Of a stretch of DNA of 64,000 bases, positions 1-10,370 are shown piece after piece. Source of the stretch: Staphylococcus hsinchuensis. Lineage in GTDB: Bacteria; Bacillota; Bacilli; Staphylococcales; Staphylococcaceae. The stretch's first letter is position 1, and each line of letters starts with the position of its first letter. The notes beneath the pieces were generated by a model, which was not told where the DNA came from, did no database searches, and worked only from the letters and a program-made list of their open reading frames with translations. The stretch lies in NCBI RefSeq assembly GCF_038789205.1, contig NZ_CP128355.1, positions 1,674,001 to 1,738,000 on the forward strand. The letters run 5' to 3'. The position numbers were made by a program, and so were the translations under genes.

Positions 1-176
1 AGTTGTTCTTGTAATACACCTGCATCTTCAGAAACAACTTCAACGTTAACTTTATCAGTTTCTAATTCTAAGATAGCTTCACCTTTATCTACGCTATCTC
101 CTACTTGTTTTAACCATTCTGCAACGGTACCTTCTGTAATTGACTCTGCTAATTCTGGAACTTTTACCTCTGGCAT
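1..176 (-). CDS. odhB: Dihydrolipoyllysine succinyltransferase E2 of 2-oxoglutarate dehydrogenase, N-terminal part only
   Basis: The first 58 codons are present; the gene runs off the left edge. The translation starts [16 protein letters not shown] and contains the lipoyl-attachment motif ETDKVNVE with its lysine near residue 42, which is typical of the lipoyl domain of OdhB/SucB. The start ATG is preceded by a GGGGGAA Shine-Dalgarno that overlaps the odhA stop codon, so it is the downstream partner of odhA in one operon. The E2 core transfers the succinyl group to CoA. The catalytic domain is outside the window. Confidence 0.95.
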   Translation of the reverse strand, partial: MPEVKVPELAESITEGTVAEWLKQVGDSVDKGEAILELETDKVNVEVVSEDAGVLQEQ

Positions 177-189
177 GCTTAATTTCCCC

Positions 190-2991
190 CTAATTTAATT
201 TTGTACTTTGTTCTATAATCATATTTTGAACGAGTTTATGAATTTCGCCGTCTCCTTCAGCAGGAGCTGAACGTTGTATACGTCCATGATAACTTAAATC
301 ATACTTATCTGTCGTTAAATCTTTCAGATAAGGATAAACGAATGACCATGCACCTTGGTTTTTAGGTTCTTCTTGTACCCAAGCAACATGTTCTAAGTTT
401 GGTAACTCATTTAATACTGCTTCTATTTCTGAATCAGGGAATGGATATAATCTTTCCACTGCTATTAGTGAAATAGAATCATCAGGATTTTTAGCTAGAT
501 ATTCTTTTAAATCTATAAACATTTTACCAGATGCTAGAATAACTTTCTTCACGCTATCTTTATTACTTGGTTCAGGTAAGATAGGTTCGAATTGTCCTGA
601 TGTAAATTTATCAATTGTATCAGCAACTGTCTTATTACGTAATAGACTCTTCGGTGACATTACTACTAGAGGACGCATAGATTCTGTGCCTAAGCTTGCT
701 GCTTGTGCACGTAATAAATGGAAGTAGTTACTTGAGCTTGATAAATTAACAACAGTGGAGTTATTTTCGCCAGCAAGTTGTAAAAATCTTTCTAAACGTG
801 CAGATGAGTGTTCTGCGCCTTGACCTTCGTATGAATGTGGTAAGAATAATGTAAGGCCTGAACGTTCTCCCCATTTAGCTCTTGCACTGAATAAGAAGTT
901 ATCAAATATCATTTGCGCCATATTTGAAAAGTCTCCGTATTGTGCTTCCCAAATCGTCATACAAGATTTATTTTGAACATTATAACCATATTCGAAACCA
1001 ACTACGGCAGCTTCTGATAATGGTGAATTATGAACATCAAACGTAGCTTTTTGATCAGGAACATGATTAAGCGGAATATATTGTTCGCCAGAATCTGGAT
1101 CATGTAAGACCGCATGTCTATGACTGAATGTACCACGTTCAGTATCTTGTCCTGTTAATCGGATTGGTGTGCCGTTTTGCATAATTGTAGCAAATGCTAG
1201 CTGTTCAGCTTGTGCCCAATCTACTAAACCATCTTCACTTTCGAAAGGTTCACGACGTTTTTCTAATACTTTGTTAAGTTTTTTCAAGATGTTAAAGCCT
1301 TCTGGATATGAAAGCATTGCGTCGTTAATTTCTTTTAAATGATCGAAACTTACGTCAGAATCAATTGGTTGTAATGGTTCTGCAAGGGTATCAGGTTTTT
1401 GCATTTCTGGGTTGTCCATTTTATCGTTTTTATCAATCTTGTCGTGTGCTGCACGTAATGTTTTTTGGACTTGATCAAGAATTTCATTCATTTGATCTTC
1501 AGAAATAATATTCTCTTCAACTAATTGCTTTCCATATAATAATTCAACTGAATCATGTTTGCGGATATTGTGATATTGTATTGGGTTAGTAATTGATGGT
1601 TCATCCATTTCGTTATGACCATAACGACGGTAACCTACTAAATCAATAACGACATCCTTTTTGAATTCTTTTCTGAACGCCATAGCAATTTCAATAGCTT
1701 CAATCGTTGCTTCTACATTGTCAGCATTTACGTGCATAATTGGCACGTCGTAACCTTTGGCTACGTCTGATGAATATGTTGTAGAACGACCATCTTCAGG
1801 TTCAGTAGTGAAGCCGATTCTATTGTTAGTAATGATGTGTAATGAACCGCCAGTTGAATAGCCGTCTAAGTCGCCTAAGTTCATAGCTTCAAAGTTAATA
1901 CCTTGACCTGGGTATGCTGCATCACCATGAATAATAATTGGCATAGAATCATTGTATTCTGTAGTCACTGCGCCAGCATGATCTGTATCATCTTGGTTTG
2001 CACGTGTTTTACCTAGTACTACAGGAGATACGATTTCTAAATGACTTGGGTTATTAGCTAGTGAAATACGTTGTTCAATACCATATGATTGAGTAGTTTT
2101 CACACCGCCTAAGTGATACTTCACGTCACCTGACCAACCAGAAGTTAATTTTAAACTGCCATCTTCTGGTAAGAATTTCATTGGATCTGTGTGCATGAAT
2201 TCAGAAATCATCATTTCATATGGCTTTTCTAAAACGTGTGTTAAGACATTTAGTCTTCCACGGTGAGCCATCCCAATTTGAATATTGTGAATTCCTTCAT
2301 CACTTGCAAGTCTTAATGTTTTTTGTAGCATTGGAACAAGTGTGTCTACACCTTCAATTGAGAAACGTTTCGCTCCAACAAAGTTTTTATGAAGATATTT
2401 TTCGAAACCTTCTACATGTGCTAAATTTTTGAATAATTCAATCTTTTGTTCGTCATTTAAATTAGCTTTGTATGGTGTTTCGATTCTACGTTTTAACCAC
2501 ACACGTTCTTTACTGTTGTTAATGTGTGTATATTCGAAGGCAATTGGGCCTTTATAGCGTTTTTCCATACGTAAAATGGCTTCGTATGCATTATCGTAAA
2601 TATCTTCGAAGTGATCAGAAACAATACCAGCAGAGATAGATTCGAGCGTTTCTTTATCTAAATTAAAATCTTCAATTGCTAATTTTGGAACATGTTCTCT
2701 GTTCGGTCTATTTACTGGATAGATATCTGCCAATAAATGCCCATATTGACGAATATTATCGATAAGGCGCATAACGCGTTTAATCGTGCTATCACCTTTA
2801 CCAGAATCTGATTGAGTAGTTGCTTTTGATTCGATGTGAGCTTCACCGTTTTTTATTGTACTAAAAAGGACTTGTAAATCTTCAGGTACAGATGAAGGAT
2901 CTTGTAGATAAATATCATATAAATCTAAAACATATCCTAAATTTGCCCCGAAGTTCACAGGTGCCTCGGAAACCTGTTTATCGTTGCTCAT
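190..2991 (-). CDS. odhA: 2-oxoglutarate dehydrogenase E1 component
   Basis: This 933-residue protein has the full length of Gram-positive OdhA. It decarboxylates 2-oxoglutarate with thiamine diphosphate and passes the succinyl group to the OdhB lipoyl domain in the TCA cycle. Visible signatures are [11 protein letters not shown] (about residue 242), the ThDP/Mg region [10 protein letters not shown] (about 357), GYRRYGHNE, and a C-terminal transketolase-like pyrimidine and C-domain ending in [13 protein letters not shown]. The start ATG follows a GGAGGG Shine-Dalgarno. The stop lies 13 bases before odhB, so the two are co-transcribed. The product is cytoplasmic. Confidence 0.97.
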   Translation of the reverse strand: MSNDKQVSEAPVNFGANLGYVLDLYDIYLQDPSSVPEDLQVLFSTIKNGEAHIESKATTQSDSGKGDSTIKRVMRLIDNIRQYGHLLADIYPVNRPNREHVPKLAIEDFNLDKETLESISAGIVSDHFEDIYDNAYEAILRMEKRYKGPIAFEYTHINNSKERVWLKRRIETPYKANLNDEQKIELFKNLAHVEGFEKYLHKNFVGAKRFSIEGVDTLVPMLQKTLRLASDEGIHNIQIGMAHRGRLNVLTHVLEKPYEMMISEFMHTDPMKFLPEDGSLKLTSGWSGDVKYHLGGVKTTQSYGIEQRISLANNPSHLEIVSPVVLGKTRANQDDTDHAGAVTTEYNDSMPIIIHGDAAYPGQGINFEAMNLGDLDGYSTGGSLHIITNNRIGFTTEPEDGRSTTYSSDVAKGYDVPIMHVNADNVEATIEAIEIAMAFRKEFKKDVVIDLVGYRRYGHNEMDEPSITNPIQYHNIRKHDSVELLYGKQLVEENIISEDQMNEILDQVQKTLRAAHDKIDKNDKMDNPEMQKPDTLAEPLQPIDSDVSFDHLKEINDAMLSYPEGFNILKKLNKVLEKRREPFESEDGLVDWAQAEQLAFATIMQNGTPIRLTGQDTERGTFSHRHAVLHDPDSGEQYIPLNHVPDQKATFDVHNSPLSEAAVVGFEYGYNVQNKSCMTIWEAQYGDFSNMAQMIFDNFLFSARAKWGERSGLTLFLPHSYEGQGAEHSSARLERFLQLAGENNSTVVNLSSSSNYFHLLRAQAASLGTESMRPLVVMSPKSLLRNKTVADTIDKFTSGQFEPILPEPSNKDSVKKVILASGKMFIDLKEYLAKNPDDSISLIAVERLYPFPDSEIEAVLNELPNLEHVAWVQEEPKNQGAWSFVYPYLKDLTTDKYDLSYHGRIQRSAPAEGDGEIHKLVQNMIIEQSTKLN

Positions 2992-3082
2992 ATTACACCC
3001 TCCACAAAATAGTTGAAACGCTTACAAGTAAATAATAGCATTAAACTTGTTTAAATTAAAGTACGAAAAGCGTTAGATTATG

Positions 3083-3117
3083 AAAAAGCAGAACCATTTT
3101 AATGGTGGTTCTGCTTT
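3083..3117 (-). terminator. Rho-independent terminator after arlS
   Basis: A 12-bp perfect stem (AAAGCAGAACCA with TGGTTCTGCTTT) has a 9-base loop, and a T-run follows on the minus strand. It lies about 70 bases after the arlS stop and before the odhA promoter region, so it closes the arlRS transcript. Confidence 0.85.
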
Positions 3118-3188
3118 GTTCCATTGCATATGATAGTGTAACATACAAAAAGCGTATATTAACAACTATATATGTTGTAAAATCACTG

Positions 3189-4544
3189 TTAAAAAGTAAT
3201 TTTAAATGTTGTATATTTTCCTACTTCGCTGTCCACATTTATTGTGCCATGATTTAATTCGATAATCTTTTTGGCAATAGATAAACCAAGACCATTTCCA
3301 CCTAATTTTCTTGAACGTGATTTATCAACACGATAAAAGCGATCGAAGATAAAGTCGATATCCTCTTTCGGAATTCCTACACCATGATCGGTTATTTCAA
3401 TGGAGATTTGTTTATTCTTAAGGTTTGTTTGAATATGAATATGCTTATTTTGTTGGTCGTATTTCATCGCGTTATCTATGAAAATAATTAACACTTGCTC
3501 GAATTGATATCGATCTATTTTTAAATTAAGTGGTTTAGCCGATGGTTCAAATTCAAACGTGTAATCTTGATGTAATTGTTTCAGTGATTTAATGCGTGCA
3601 GCAATTTCTTGATTGATGTTTACATCTTCTTGCTCATTGATTTGAAGATTGTTATTTTCCTTTGTTAGCATCAATAATTCTTCTACTAATCTTGTAATCC
3701 TCGACATCTCTTCAAGAGAAATATCTAATGACTCTTTAAGCACTTCAGGGTCTTTTTTACCCCAACGTTGAATTAAGTTTAAATGCCCTTGAATGATTTG
3801 TAATGGTGTACGTAATTCATGTGATGCATCTTCAACGAATTGTCGTTGTTGATTAAAGGATTCTTCTAATTGTGACATCATTGCATTAAAGGTAATAATT
3901 AAATTATCAGTTTCTTCATAAGTTGTAGTAAGTTCGACCTTTTCCTGGAAACCATCTCGTCTGATTTGTTGCATTTTATTCGACATGAGTTCTAAAGGTT
4001 TTGTTATTTGTGAAGAAAAATAATAACTTATAATTGTCGTAATTAAAGTAGCGATAATTCCAAATATTAAAGCTACCAAATATAACGAATTAACAAGTGC
4101 TTCGTATTCTTCTAATGAATGCACGATGATGCTATAACCTTTGAAGTTGGAAGCATTAATAGGTTCTGTAATTACTAAATATTCTTTATTATGATGTGTT
4201 TTTATTGTGACTCTATCGACTTCATCCTTTGAAAATGGTGGCGAGTAATCTATAGAATCCAAATTGGAAGTCTCAAATAATTTTTTACCGTGATCATTAA
4301 ATAAGAAAACCTTTTGATAATTACCTAAAGAAGCATTGAAATCTAACGGTGTAATTTCATTAAATTGTTTCGTTTGAAATAACTTATAAACTTCATTTGA
4401 ACTTCTTTGAGCCTCGTTAAATTCACTATGTCGTAACGAACTACTGAGAAAAAAAGTAATGATAATACTGAAACAGAAAATTGTTAAAAAAGTGATTGTC
4501 GTTGTAATTAACATCCATTGTGTTCTTAATTTTCTCTGTTTCAT
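3189..4544 (-). CDS. arlS: Sensor histidine kinase ArlS
   Basis: A 451-residue membrane sensor kinase that phosphorylates ArlR. In S. aureus this pair controls autolysis, adhesion and virulence genes. A first transmembrane helix lies near residues 12-35 and an extracellular sensor loop of about 115 residues follows. A second helix lies near 150-175, then a HAMP linker, and then the dimerisation/phosphorylation helix [12 protein letters not shown] with its histidine near residue 240. The C-terminal ATPase domain has N-box, DHGVGI and [10 protein letters not shown] motifs. The start ATG overlaps the arlR stop as ATGA, which indicates translational coupling. Confidence 0.96.
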   Translation of the reverse strand: MKQRKLRTQWMLITTTITFLTIFCFSIIITFFLSSSLRHSEFNEAQRSSNEVYKLFQTKQFNEITPLDFNASLGNYQKVFLFNDHGKKLFETSNLDSIDYSPPFSKDEVDRVTIKTHHNKEYLVITEPINASNFKGYSIIVHSLEEYEALVNSLYLVALIFGIIATLITTIISYYFSSQITKPLELMSNKMQQIRRDGFQEKVELTTTYEETDNLIITFNAMMSQLEESFNQQRQFVEDASHELRTPLQIIQGHLNLIQRWGKKDPEVLKESLDISLEEMSRITRLVEELLMLTKENNNLQINEQEDVNINQEIAARIKSLKQLHQDYTFEFEPSAKPLNLKIDRYQFEQVLIIFIDNAMKYDQQNKHIHIQTNLKNKQISIEITDHGVGIPKEDIDFIFDRFYRVDKSRSRKLGGNGLGLSIAKKIIELNHGTINVDSEVGKYTTFKITF

Positions 4545-5203
4545 TGTCTAATCACATAACCTACACCACGGACTGTTTCTATATATTTATCTTTGCCAAA
4601 TGGTTTAAGTTTATTTCTCAAATATCGTATATAGACATCAACAACATTTGTTTCGACTTCACTGTCAAAGCCCCATACATCAGTAATGATTTGCTCTCTT
4701 TGCATGACGTGATTTTTATTTTCAGCAAGTAAATATAATAAGTCGTATTCCGTTTTCGTTAAGTCAAGTTGGACGCCATCGACAGTTACTTTGAATGCTT
4801 CTTTATCAATTTGTAGGCCTCTGATATCAATGACATCTTTTTGAGGTTGTCTACGTAGCATTGCACGGATTCGAGCTAGTAATTCTTCAATATCAAATGG
4901 TTTAACAATATAATCGTCTGCTCCGTAATCTAAACCAGCCACTTTATCATATGTATCACTTTTAGCGGTAATAATTATAATAGGTGTAGATTTATCTTGG
5001 CGTATTTGTCGACAAATTTCTAAACCATTAATATTCGGTAGCATTAAATCTAGTAATATTAAGTCATAATCATGGTTTAAAGCCTTGTCTAGCCCCGGTC
5101 TACCATCGTATTCAATGTCGACATCATAATTTTCATGTTTAAGTTCAAGTTCTATAAATCGAGCAAGATTTTGTTCATCTTCTACTATTAATATCTTTGT
5201 CAT
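4541..5203 (-). CDS. arlR: Response regulator ArlR (OmpR/PhoB type)
   Basis: An N-terminal receiver domain has the phospho-acceptor aspartate in [13 protein letters not shown], the acidic pair in VEDEQ, and the lysine in [14 protein letters not shown]-terminal winged-helix DNA-binding domain ends in [12 protein letters not shown] start at the ATG giving [11 protein letters not shown]. The in-frame GTG three codons upstream lies within the GAGGTG Shine-Dalgarno and is unlikely to be used. The resulting 220 residues match the usual ArlR length. It is the partner of ArlS, whose start codon it overlaps. Confidence 0.96.
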   Translation of the reverse strand: MTKILIVEDEQNLARFIELELKHENYDVDIEYDGRPGLDKALNHDYDLILLDLMLPNINGLEICRQIRQDKSTPIIIITAKSDTYDKVAGLDYGADDYIVKPFDIEELLARIRAMLRRQPQKDVIDIRGLQIDKEAFKVTVDGVQLDLTKTEYDLLYLLAENKNHVMQREQIITDVWGFDSEVETNVVDVYIRYLRNKLKPFGKDKYIETVRGVGYVIRQ

Positions 5204-5348
5204 TGGATGCACCTCACTTACTATAATAAATTAAAATATCACTTCAAGAAAGTATTTCATTGATAAATTAATAACAAGCAATTATCTTACATTTAAAGAA
5301 GACAAAGACTTGTTAAGAAAAAATAAGAATGAAAATTTTAATTTTTAA

Positions 5349-5397
5349 TTGACAATCATTCTCAACGATGTATAATAGTAATTGAAAATGATTATCA
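5349..5397 (+). promoter_or_regulatory. Sigma-A promoter flanked by two Fur boxes
   Basis: A perfect -35 TTGACA (5349-5354), a 16-base spacer and a perfect -10 TATAAT (5371-5376) face right. Two 7-1-7 Fur boxes bracket it: TGACAATCATTCTCA at 5350-5364 over the -35, and TGAAAATGATTATCA at 5383-5397 at the start site. Both fit the pattern TGANAATNATTNTCA. Repression by Fur with iron, and release in iron starvation, is inferred from this arrangement. Confidence 0.88.
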
Positions 5398-5744
5398 TTC
5401 CTTTAAGAGATATTCCCCCCACATTTAATTTCTTTTATTTGGAAGAATCGTTTTCAGAAATATCCCCTTTTTTATATGCCCTTAGATACGTAAGTTATGG
5501 AAATTATTAAATGCGGATACTTACATGATTTGTTGCTTAATTATTTTGTTTGCGGATACCAAAATTTTAAGCATGATAGGAAGATAAGTCCTTATGCATA
5601 ATGATTAGAATTAAATTCTATACTTGTTATGTAAGGTATGGTTATCAAACCGTCTAACGCAAAAATAATTTCCTAGCTTTTAATTAGGTGTAAATTCAAC
5701 CTAATATAAAACGAGCAGATTCCTTAATAATCTGCTCGTTTTTT
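5383..5744 (+). ncRNA. isrR: Probable IsrR, iron-starvation small regulatory RNA (3' end uncertain)
   Basis: The Fur-controlled promoter at 5349-5376 drives a transcript with no reading frame or ribosome-binding site worth calling. It has unpaired C-rich tracts typical of staphylococcal regulatory RNAs: ATTCCCCCCA around 5413-5422 and ATCCCC around 5462-5467. To my knowledge, S. aureus IsrR is encoded between arlR and the PAP2 gene, has two Fur boxes and C-rich regions, and blocks translation of iron-using proteins. Position and architecture agree. The S. aureus RNA is about 174 nt. I see no clear internal terminator here, so I extend to the strong terminator at 5708-5744. The true end may be near 5560. 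Confidence 0.75.
5708..5744. terminator. Bidirectional terminator between isrR and the PAP2 phosphatase gene
   Basis: The stem AACGAGCAGATT / AATCTGCTCGTT is flanked by an A-run on the left and a six-T run on the right. It can therefore end the isrR transcript on plus and the phosphatase transcript on minus. Confidence 0.85.
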
Positions 5745-5750
5745 CTATAT

Positions 5751-6365
5751 TTATTGTTGTAATTTTTGATTGAGTATTAATGTTGATAATACAACACAAA
5801 ATGCGCCACCGATAATTCCTGCAATAATATCAGTTGGATAGTGTACACCTAGATATACTCTTGATGTTGATATCATTAAAATAAAGAGCGCACAAAGGCC
5901 AATCATAAAGCCTTTTGACTTCCCTTTCATTAATCGATTCGCTATAAACATAATACTGCCAAAATAGGCTGTAGAACCCATAGCATGGCCACTAGGGAAA
6001 CTAAATCCACTTATATCTATTAAACGTAATAACGTAGGTCTTTCTCTATCAAAGATATTTTTTAATAATGGATTTAAAGTACTAGATAAAATCATAGCGA
6101 TTGCAAAAAATAATGTTTCAATATGCAATCTCTTTAACATAAGATAAGCGACAAGCATTAATGATAAGCAAATCATTGCCCAAACTTCACCTATCTTTGT
6201 GACACCAAGAAAGAAGGTTGTAGTAATGAAACTTTCCGTAGAATAAATGAAATCATATACTTCATTATCTATCCATTTTCCTAATCTTGATTCATGGAAA
6301 AATGCAATGATGCCAAATATTAAAGTGAATATGATTAGTAATGAAATTCTTTTCCAACGACTCAT
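5751..6365 (-). CDS. PAP2-family membrane phosphatase (PgpB-like)
   Basis: A 204-residue integral membrane protein with about six hydrophobic helices. It carries the three PAP2 phosphatase signatures in order: FDRERP (K/R-x6-RP), FPSGHAMG (PSGH) and SRVYLGVHYPTD (SR-x5-H). These make the catalytic histidine and phosphate pocket on the outer membrane face. Likely substrates are lipid pyrophosphates such as undecaprenyl-PP or phosphatidylglycerol phosphate; the exact one cannot be told from sequence. The start follows GGAGGTTG. It lies 14 bases after murG on the same strand, so the two are probably co-transcribed. Confidence 0.9.
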   Translation of the reverse strand: MSRWKRISLLIIFTLIFGIIAFFHESRLGKWIDNEVYDFIYSTESFITTTFFLGVTKIGEVWAMICLSLMLVAYLMLKRLHIETLFFAIAMILSSTLNPLLKNIFDRERPTLLRLIDISGFSFPSGHAMGSTAYFGSIMFIANRLMKGKSKGFMIGLCALFILMISTSRVYLGVHYPTDIIAGIIGGAFCVVLSTLILNQKLQQ

Positions 6366-6379
6366 TGCACAACCTCCAA

Positions 6380-7453
6380 TTAACTTCGACCGTCTTGAAT
6401 TATTTTATTATATAGTTCTTGACGGGTATAGCTTTCTTTATACGTTTTCATTTGATTAATGATATCTTGACGATTTTTTTCAATATCATACAACTGATCA
6501 ATTAATTGATCTTTAGTTAGTGTATCTTCAGGAATTGTTCGGCCAAATCCTTTTGATTCAAAGTTTTTAGCATTATCGATTTGATCTCCTCTTGATTGAT
6601 CAAGACCTAATGGGATTAATAACATTGGTATTTTAAGAGTTAAAAACTCATATATTGCATTTGAACCAGCGCGGCTAATTACGGTATCAGTAATTGCGAG
6701 TAAATCAGTTAAATCATCTTTTACAAATTCGTATTGAACGTAACCTTCTGTTTCATTATAACTTGTATCTAACAAACCTTTACCAGTTAAATGAATAATT
6801 TGATACGTTTTTTGTAATGATTTCAAATTTTCTCTAATAATGCTATTTAACTTTTTACTTCCTAAACTACCACCCATAACTAACAATACCTTTCTATTCG
6901 CTTTGAAAGATGTCAGTTGGTAGCCACGATCTTTGTTACCTGATTTTAAATCTTCACGAATTGTTGCTCCGACAAAGTCTGCTTTGCCTTCAGGTAAGTA
7001 TTGCTTAGTATCTTCGAAAGTTGTGTAAATCTTTTTAGCAAATTTAAGTGCAATCTTATTCGCTAAACCAGGTGTTAAATCAGATTCATGTACAATTGTA
7101 GGAATTTTTAAAGATCTAGCAGCTATTACTACAGGTACAGAGACAAATCCACCCTTTGAAAATAAGATATCTGGTTTTTCTTTCTTCAGTACTTTACGTG
7201 CATCTAGTATGCCTTTTAGTACTTTGAAGACATCTTTCACATTTTCGAATGAAAGGTAGCGTCTCAATTTCCCGCTTGAAATCGCATGGTATTTAACATT
7301 AGGTAATTGTGATTCAACCATCTCACGTTCAATACCATTTTTAGATCCTATATAAAATGTTTCATCACCTTGTTCCAAGGCGGTTGGAATTAAACTTAAA
7401 TTAACAGAGACATGACCGACTGTGCCTCCACCAGTAAATGCAATTTTCGTCAT
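6380..7453 (-). CDS. murG: UDP-GlcNAc:undecaprenyl-PP-MurNAc-pentapeptide GlcNAc transferase
   Basis: MurG adds GlcNAc to lipid I to form lipid II on the cytoplasmic membrane face. The 357-residue protein is a GT-B glycosyltransferase. It has an N-terminal GGGTVGHVSVNL loop (residues about 8-18), a middle VMGGSLGSKKLN loop, and the donor-site motif SRAGSNAIYEFL followed by PLGLDQSRGDQ. I start at the ATG giving MTKIAFTGGG. The TTG one codon earlier is disfavoured. The gene begins 9 bases after the acetyltransferase stop, within one operon with that gene and the PAP2 phosphatase. Confidence 0.97.
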   Translation of the reverse strand: MTKIAFTGGGTVGHVSVNLSLIPTALEQGDETFYIGSKNGIEREMVESQLPNVKYHAISSGKLRRYLSFENVKDVFKVLKGILDARKVLKKEKPDILFSKGGFVSVPVVIAARSLKIPTIVHESDLTPGLANKIALKFAKKIYTTFEDTKQYLPEGKADFVGATIREDLKSGNKDRGYQLTSFKANRKVLLVMGGSLGSKKLNSIIRENLKSLQKTYQIIHLTGKGLLDTSYNETEGYVQYEFVKDDLTDLLAITDTVISRAGSNAIYEFLTLKIPMLLIPLGLDQSRGDQIDNAKNFESKGFGRTIPEDTLTKDQLIDQLYDIEKNRQDIINQMKTYKESYTRQELYNKIIQDGRS

Positions 7454-7462
7454 CAATTCCCA

Positions 7463-7972
7463 CTACTCCTTAATTGTTTTGTAATATGCATAGAATGGTT
7501 TACCTTTATCAAAAGGATGGTAATTAACTTCAGCTTCACCTGCTTTAGTAAAGCCAAATTTAGTAAATAGACCTTGAGCGCGTTTATTTAATGAAAATGT
7601 ATCAGTTAACATGACATGAATATCATGTTCAAGTGCCATATTAACAGCAAAATCGAATAATTGTGTTGCAGCTCCTTTATAACCAGGAAGTGCAGCTAAT
7701 CGATGAATAACATATGCGCCTTCTCTATCTATTGGCCATTCAAAATAATCATACCATTCTGATTGTTGTTGGTCGACAACAATAAATGCTATAACTTCTG
7801 ATTGCTCTTCTAGGACAAAGAGTGTATTGGTTTTAATATCTTCTTCAAAATGTTCTTCAACAGGATAATATTCATCCCATTGTGTGTTGTCATCTTCTCT
7901 CATTAATCTCTTAGCTTCATCAACGATCTGAATAATTTTAGGGATATCTTTAATTTCACCATTTCTAATCAT
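7463..7972 (-). CDS. GNAT-family N-acetyltransferase
   Basis: A 169-residue protein with the GNAT fold. It starts MIRNGEIKDIPKIIQIVDEA; the acetyl-CoA-binding region is around VIHRLAALPGYKGAATQLFDF, followed by TDTFSLNKRAQGLFTKFGF, the usual C-terminal helix and strand. It would acetylate a small molecule or protein amine; the substrate is unknown. The start follows GAGGTG. It sits between the protease gene and murG, which is a conserved staphylococcal arrangement as far as I recall, and gives no direct clue to function. Confidence 0.85.
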   Translation of the reverse strand: MIRNGEIKDIPKIIQIVDEAKRLMREDDNTQWDEYYPVEEHFEEDIKTNTLFVLEEQSEVIAFIVVDQQQSEWYDYFEWPIDREGAYVIHRLAALPGYKGAATQLFDFAVNMALEHDIHVMLTDTFSLNKRAQGLFTKFGFTKAGEAEVNYHPFDKGKPFYAYYKTIKE

Positions 7973-7992
7973 TATTATACACCTCTTGACCT

Positions 7993-9456
7993 TTACTGTA
8001 TTTTTTTAAGCAATTTGTTGAGTACAGTGTCATTTTTATTCGCTTTTTTGACAAGTTGTTCAGTGAACTTTTCATTTGTTTTCTTGTTAAAAGTACCTGT
8101 TTCTTGTAGGTTATTTTCTTTTTGGAAAGAGGTGATCGCATTTTTTAATGAATGATTAAATTCATTTGATTGATCATCTACTTTAAAACCTAAAGCTGAT
8201 AAACCTACTTTCATAGTTTTAACATTTTTATTGTTGTCACCCAACTGATAAGTTTTATCATTTGGAATAACAGTTAAAGATTGATAAGCAGGTTCACTTA
8301 TTTTTACATCAGGTTTTATTCCTTTACCATGAATATAATGTGATTTAGGTGTTAACCATTTCATATTCGTATATTTTAATAATGCTTTGTCGCCAAATTC
8401 TTTAGTTGTTTGTACGATTCCTTTACCAAAAGTTTTAGATCCATAAACATCTGCTTTATTATAATCTTTCATCGCTCCGGTAAATACTTCTGAAGCACTT
8501 GCTGAACCTTTATTTACTAATATAGCAACGTCCATATCTTTTGCTTCTTTCAAAGCGTCATTTGAAGTTTTAATCTGTTCTTTATGATCACCTTTTTGAA
8601 GTTGAACGACTGTTTTACCTTTATCAATGAATATATTTGCCATTTTAACTGCTTCATCTAATAATCCACCTGGATTATTTCTTAAATCAATGACAATTTT
8701 TCGTACACCTTTTTTATGTGCTTTTAAAATACCTGATTTCAGTTCTCCAGCTGTACTGTTTTGGAATTTATTAATTGTAAAGACTCCGACGTTTTTATGT
8801 TTTTCGTATTCGACACTTTTCACATGAATCGTATCACGTTTCATCGTAACCTCATGTTCATGATGTGCGCGTTCTACTGTTAAAGTTACTTTAGTTCCTT
8901 TTTTACCACGAACTTTTTTAACAATGGCTTCAAGTGGTTGTCCTTTAATTGATTTGCCATTGACTTTTTTAACGACATCTTTCGGTTGAAGGCCTGCTTT
9001 TTCTGCTGGAGAATGTTTCATAGGACTCGTAATTTCTATTTTATTATGTTTTTGTTGCATTTCTGCACCAATTCCTACAAAATCTCCTGAAACATCTTCA
9101 TTAAATGATTTAGTTTCATTCTTCGTCATATAGTCTGAATATGGATCACCGAGTTCTTTAACCATTCCATTAATCGCGGCATTAGATAATTTTTCAGAAC
9201 TTGTTTTTTTATAATAATCATCGTTTAAAGTTTTGTAGACATTCTCAATTTTCTTCATTTCAGCTCTTTGGTCTTTATTTAATCCGCTTTTCCAATTTAA
9301 TACTGCCATGGTTAGAAAGGCAGTTAATATAACGGTGATTAAAATTGTTAATAGAAGTAATAATATAAAATTACGACGTTTAAAATGAATTTTTTTATGA
9401 GACGGTTGGCTTTGATGTTCTTTCTGTTGATTATTGAGGTTATTATCCTCTGACAT
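7993..9456 (-). CDS. ctpA: Membrane-anchored carboxyl-terminal processing protease (CtpA-like, S41)
   Basis: A 487-residue S41 serine protease. A cytoplasmic, basic N-terminus leads to a single membrane helix at about residues 30-53. It is followed by an N-terminal helical segment, a PDZ domain (HSPAEKAGLQPKDVVKKVNG), and the protease core with the catalytic serine in NKGSASASEVF and lysine in GSKTFGKGIVQ. A C-terminal peptidoglycan-binding-like domain (LGDNNKNVKTMKVGLSALGF onward) anchors it to the wall. It acts outside the membrane on exported proteins. The S. aureus relative is linked to stress tolerance. The start follows GGAAGTG. Confidence 0.92.
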   Translation of the reverse strand: MSEDNNLNNQQKEHQSQPSHKKIHFKRRNFILLLLLTILITVILTAFLTMAVLNWKSGLNKDQRAEMKKIENVYKTLNDDYYKKTSSEKLSNAAINGMVKELGDPYSDYMTKNETKSFNEDVSGDFVGIGAEMQQKHNKIEITSPMKHSPAEKAGLQPKDVVKKVNGKSIKGQPLEAIVKKVRGKKGTKVTLTVERAHHEHEVTMKRDTIHVKSVEYEKHKNVGVFTINKFQNSTAGELKSGILKAHKKGVRKIVIDLRNNPGGLLDEAVKMANIFIDKGKTVVQLQKGDHKEQIKTSNDALKEAKDMDVAILVNKGSASASEVFTGAMKDYNKADVYGSKTFGKGIVQTTKEFGDKALLKYTNMKWLTPKSHYIHGKGIKPDVKISEPAYQSLTVIPNDKTYQLGDNNKNVKTMKVGLSALGFKVDDQSNEFNHSLKNAITSFQKENNLQETGTFNKKTNEKFTEQLVKKANKNDTVLNKLLKKIQ

Positions 9457-9529
9457 TTAATCACTTCCTAAAACATATGTATAATGTATCCACTGAAAAT
9501 AAATTGGTTTGTGGTTAAACAGTAAAAAT

Positions 9530-9570
9530 AAAAGAAGCTAGGATTGAATCGTTTTGGATTAACCCTAGCT
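9530..9570 (-). terminator. Terminator after the msrA-msrB-crr-yozE operon
   Basis: Inverted repeat AGCTAGG / CCTAGCT with further partial pairing inside, followed on the minus strand by a T-rich tract. It lies between the yozE stop and the protease gene start. Confidence 0.65.
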
Positions 9571-9631
9571 ATCTATACTGATACATTTTATTTTAATATA
9601 ATTCATAAGTTTTGCACAAATAAAACATGTA

Positions 9632-9853
9632 TTAGAATTTTAACCATTCTAAGTATTCTTCGTATAAATCATCGAACACTGACATTGAAATTGTAATATC
9701 GCTTTGTGTTTCAATATAATCTGACAAAGCATTAAAATCCTTTTCATGCTTAGGGAAAGAAAGATCATTGAAAACTTGCTCTGCAAATTCGCCTTTTATA
9801 TCTTTTCTTCCCCGTACAGCTAGTGCAAATTGATAAAAAGAATAATCTTTCAT
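9632..9853 (-). CDS. yozE: YozE-like SAM-fold protein (UPF0346)
   Basis: A 73-residue acidic protein, [18 protein letters not shown] to the EYLEWLKF end, matching the UPF0346/YozE family throughout. The family has a known helical (SAM-like) fold but no established function. Its start ATG shares one base with the crr stop (TAATG), so it is translationally coupled to crr and is the last gene of the msrA-msrB-crr-yozE unit. Confidence 0.88.
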   Translation of the reverse strand: MKDYSFYQFALAVRGRKDIKGEFAEQVFNDLSFPKHEKDFNALSDYIETQSDITISMSVFDDLYEEYLEWLKF

Positions 9854-10353
9854 TATTTAATTGTCACATCAATAACTTTCGTTGCACCTTTTACTAATGA
9901 TGAAACTTCTGCACTACTAATATCAGTTAAACTATCTGAGTTTGTAATAATTACTGGTGAAATAACTGATTTTGCATGTTCGTTGATATAATCTAAATCA
10001 AATTTTACAAGTGGGTCACCTAATTTAACTGTATCGCCACTTTCTACTAAGATTTCAAAGCCTTTACCGTCCAATTGAACTGTATCTAAACCGATATGAA
10101 CAAGAATTTCAAGATCGTTATCAGCTTTTAAACCGATTGCGTGTTTTGTTGGGAACACGTTATCAACTTTACCTTCGATTGGTGATACAACTTCACCTTC
10201 AGTAGGTTTAATACCAAAACCTTCGCCCATCATTTTTTGAGCGAATACTGGATCTGGAATATCCTCAATCTTAACGTATTCACCAGTCATTGGTGCATAA
10301 ATTTCACTTTCTTTTTTCACTTCTTTACCTTTACCAAATAATTTTTTAAACAT
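9853..10353 (-). CDS. crr: PTS glucose-type EIIA component
   Basis: A 166-residue single-domain EIIA of the glucose family. It has [31 protein letters not shown] near the N-terminus, a first histidine in TKHAIGLK, and the phospho-accepting histidine in [18 protein letters not shown]. The protein relays phosphate from HPr to a membrane EIIBC partner encoded elsewhere. The product is cytoplasmic. The start follows GGAGCGAATGACTT. It lies 17 bases after msrB and is coupled to yozE. Confidence 0.93.
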   Translation of the reverse strand: MFKKLFGKGKEVKKESEIYAPMTGEYVKIEDIPDPVFAQKMMGEGFGIKPTEGEVVSPIEGKVDNVFPTKHAIGLKADNDLEILVHIGLDTVQLDGKGFEILVESGDTVKLGDPLVKFDLDYINEHAKSVISPVIITNSDSLTDISSAEVSSLVKGATKVIDVTIK

Positions 10354-10370
10354 AAGTCATTCGCTCCTTA

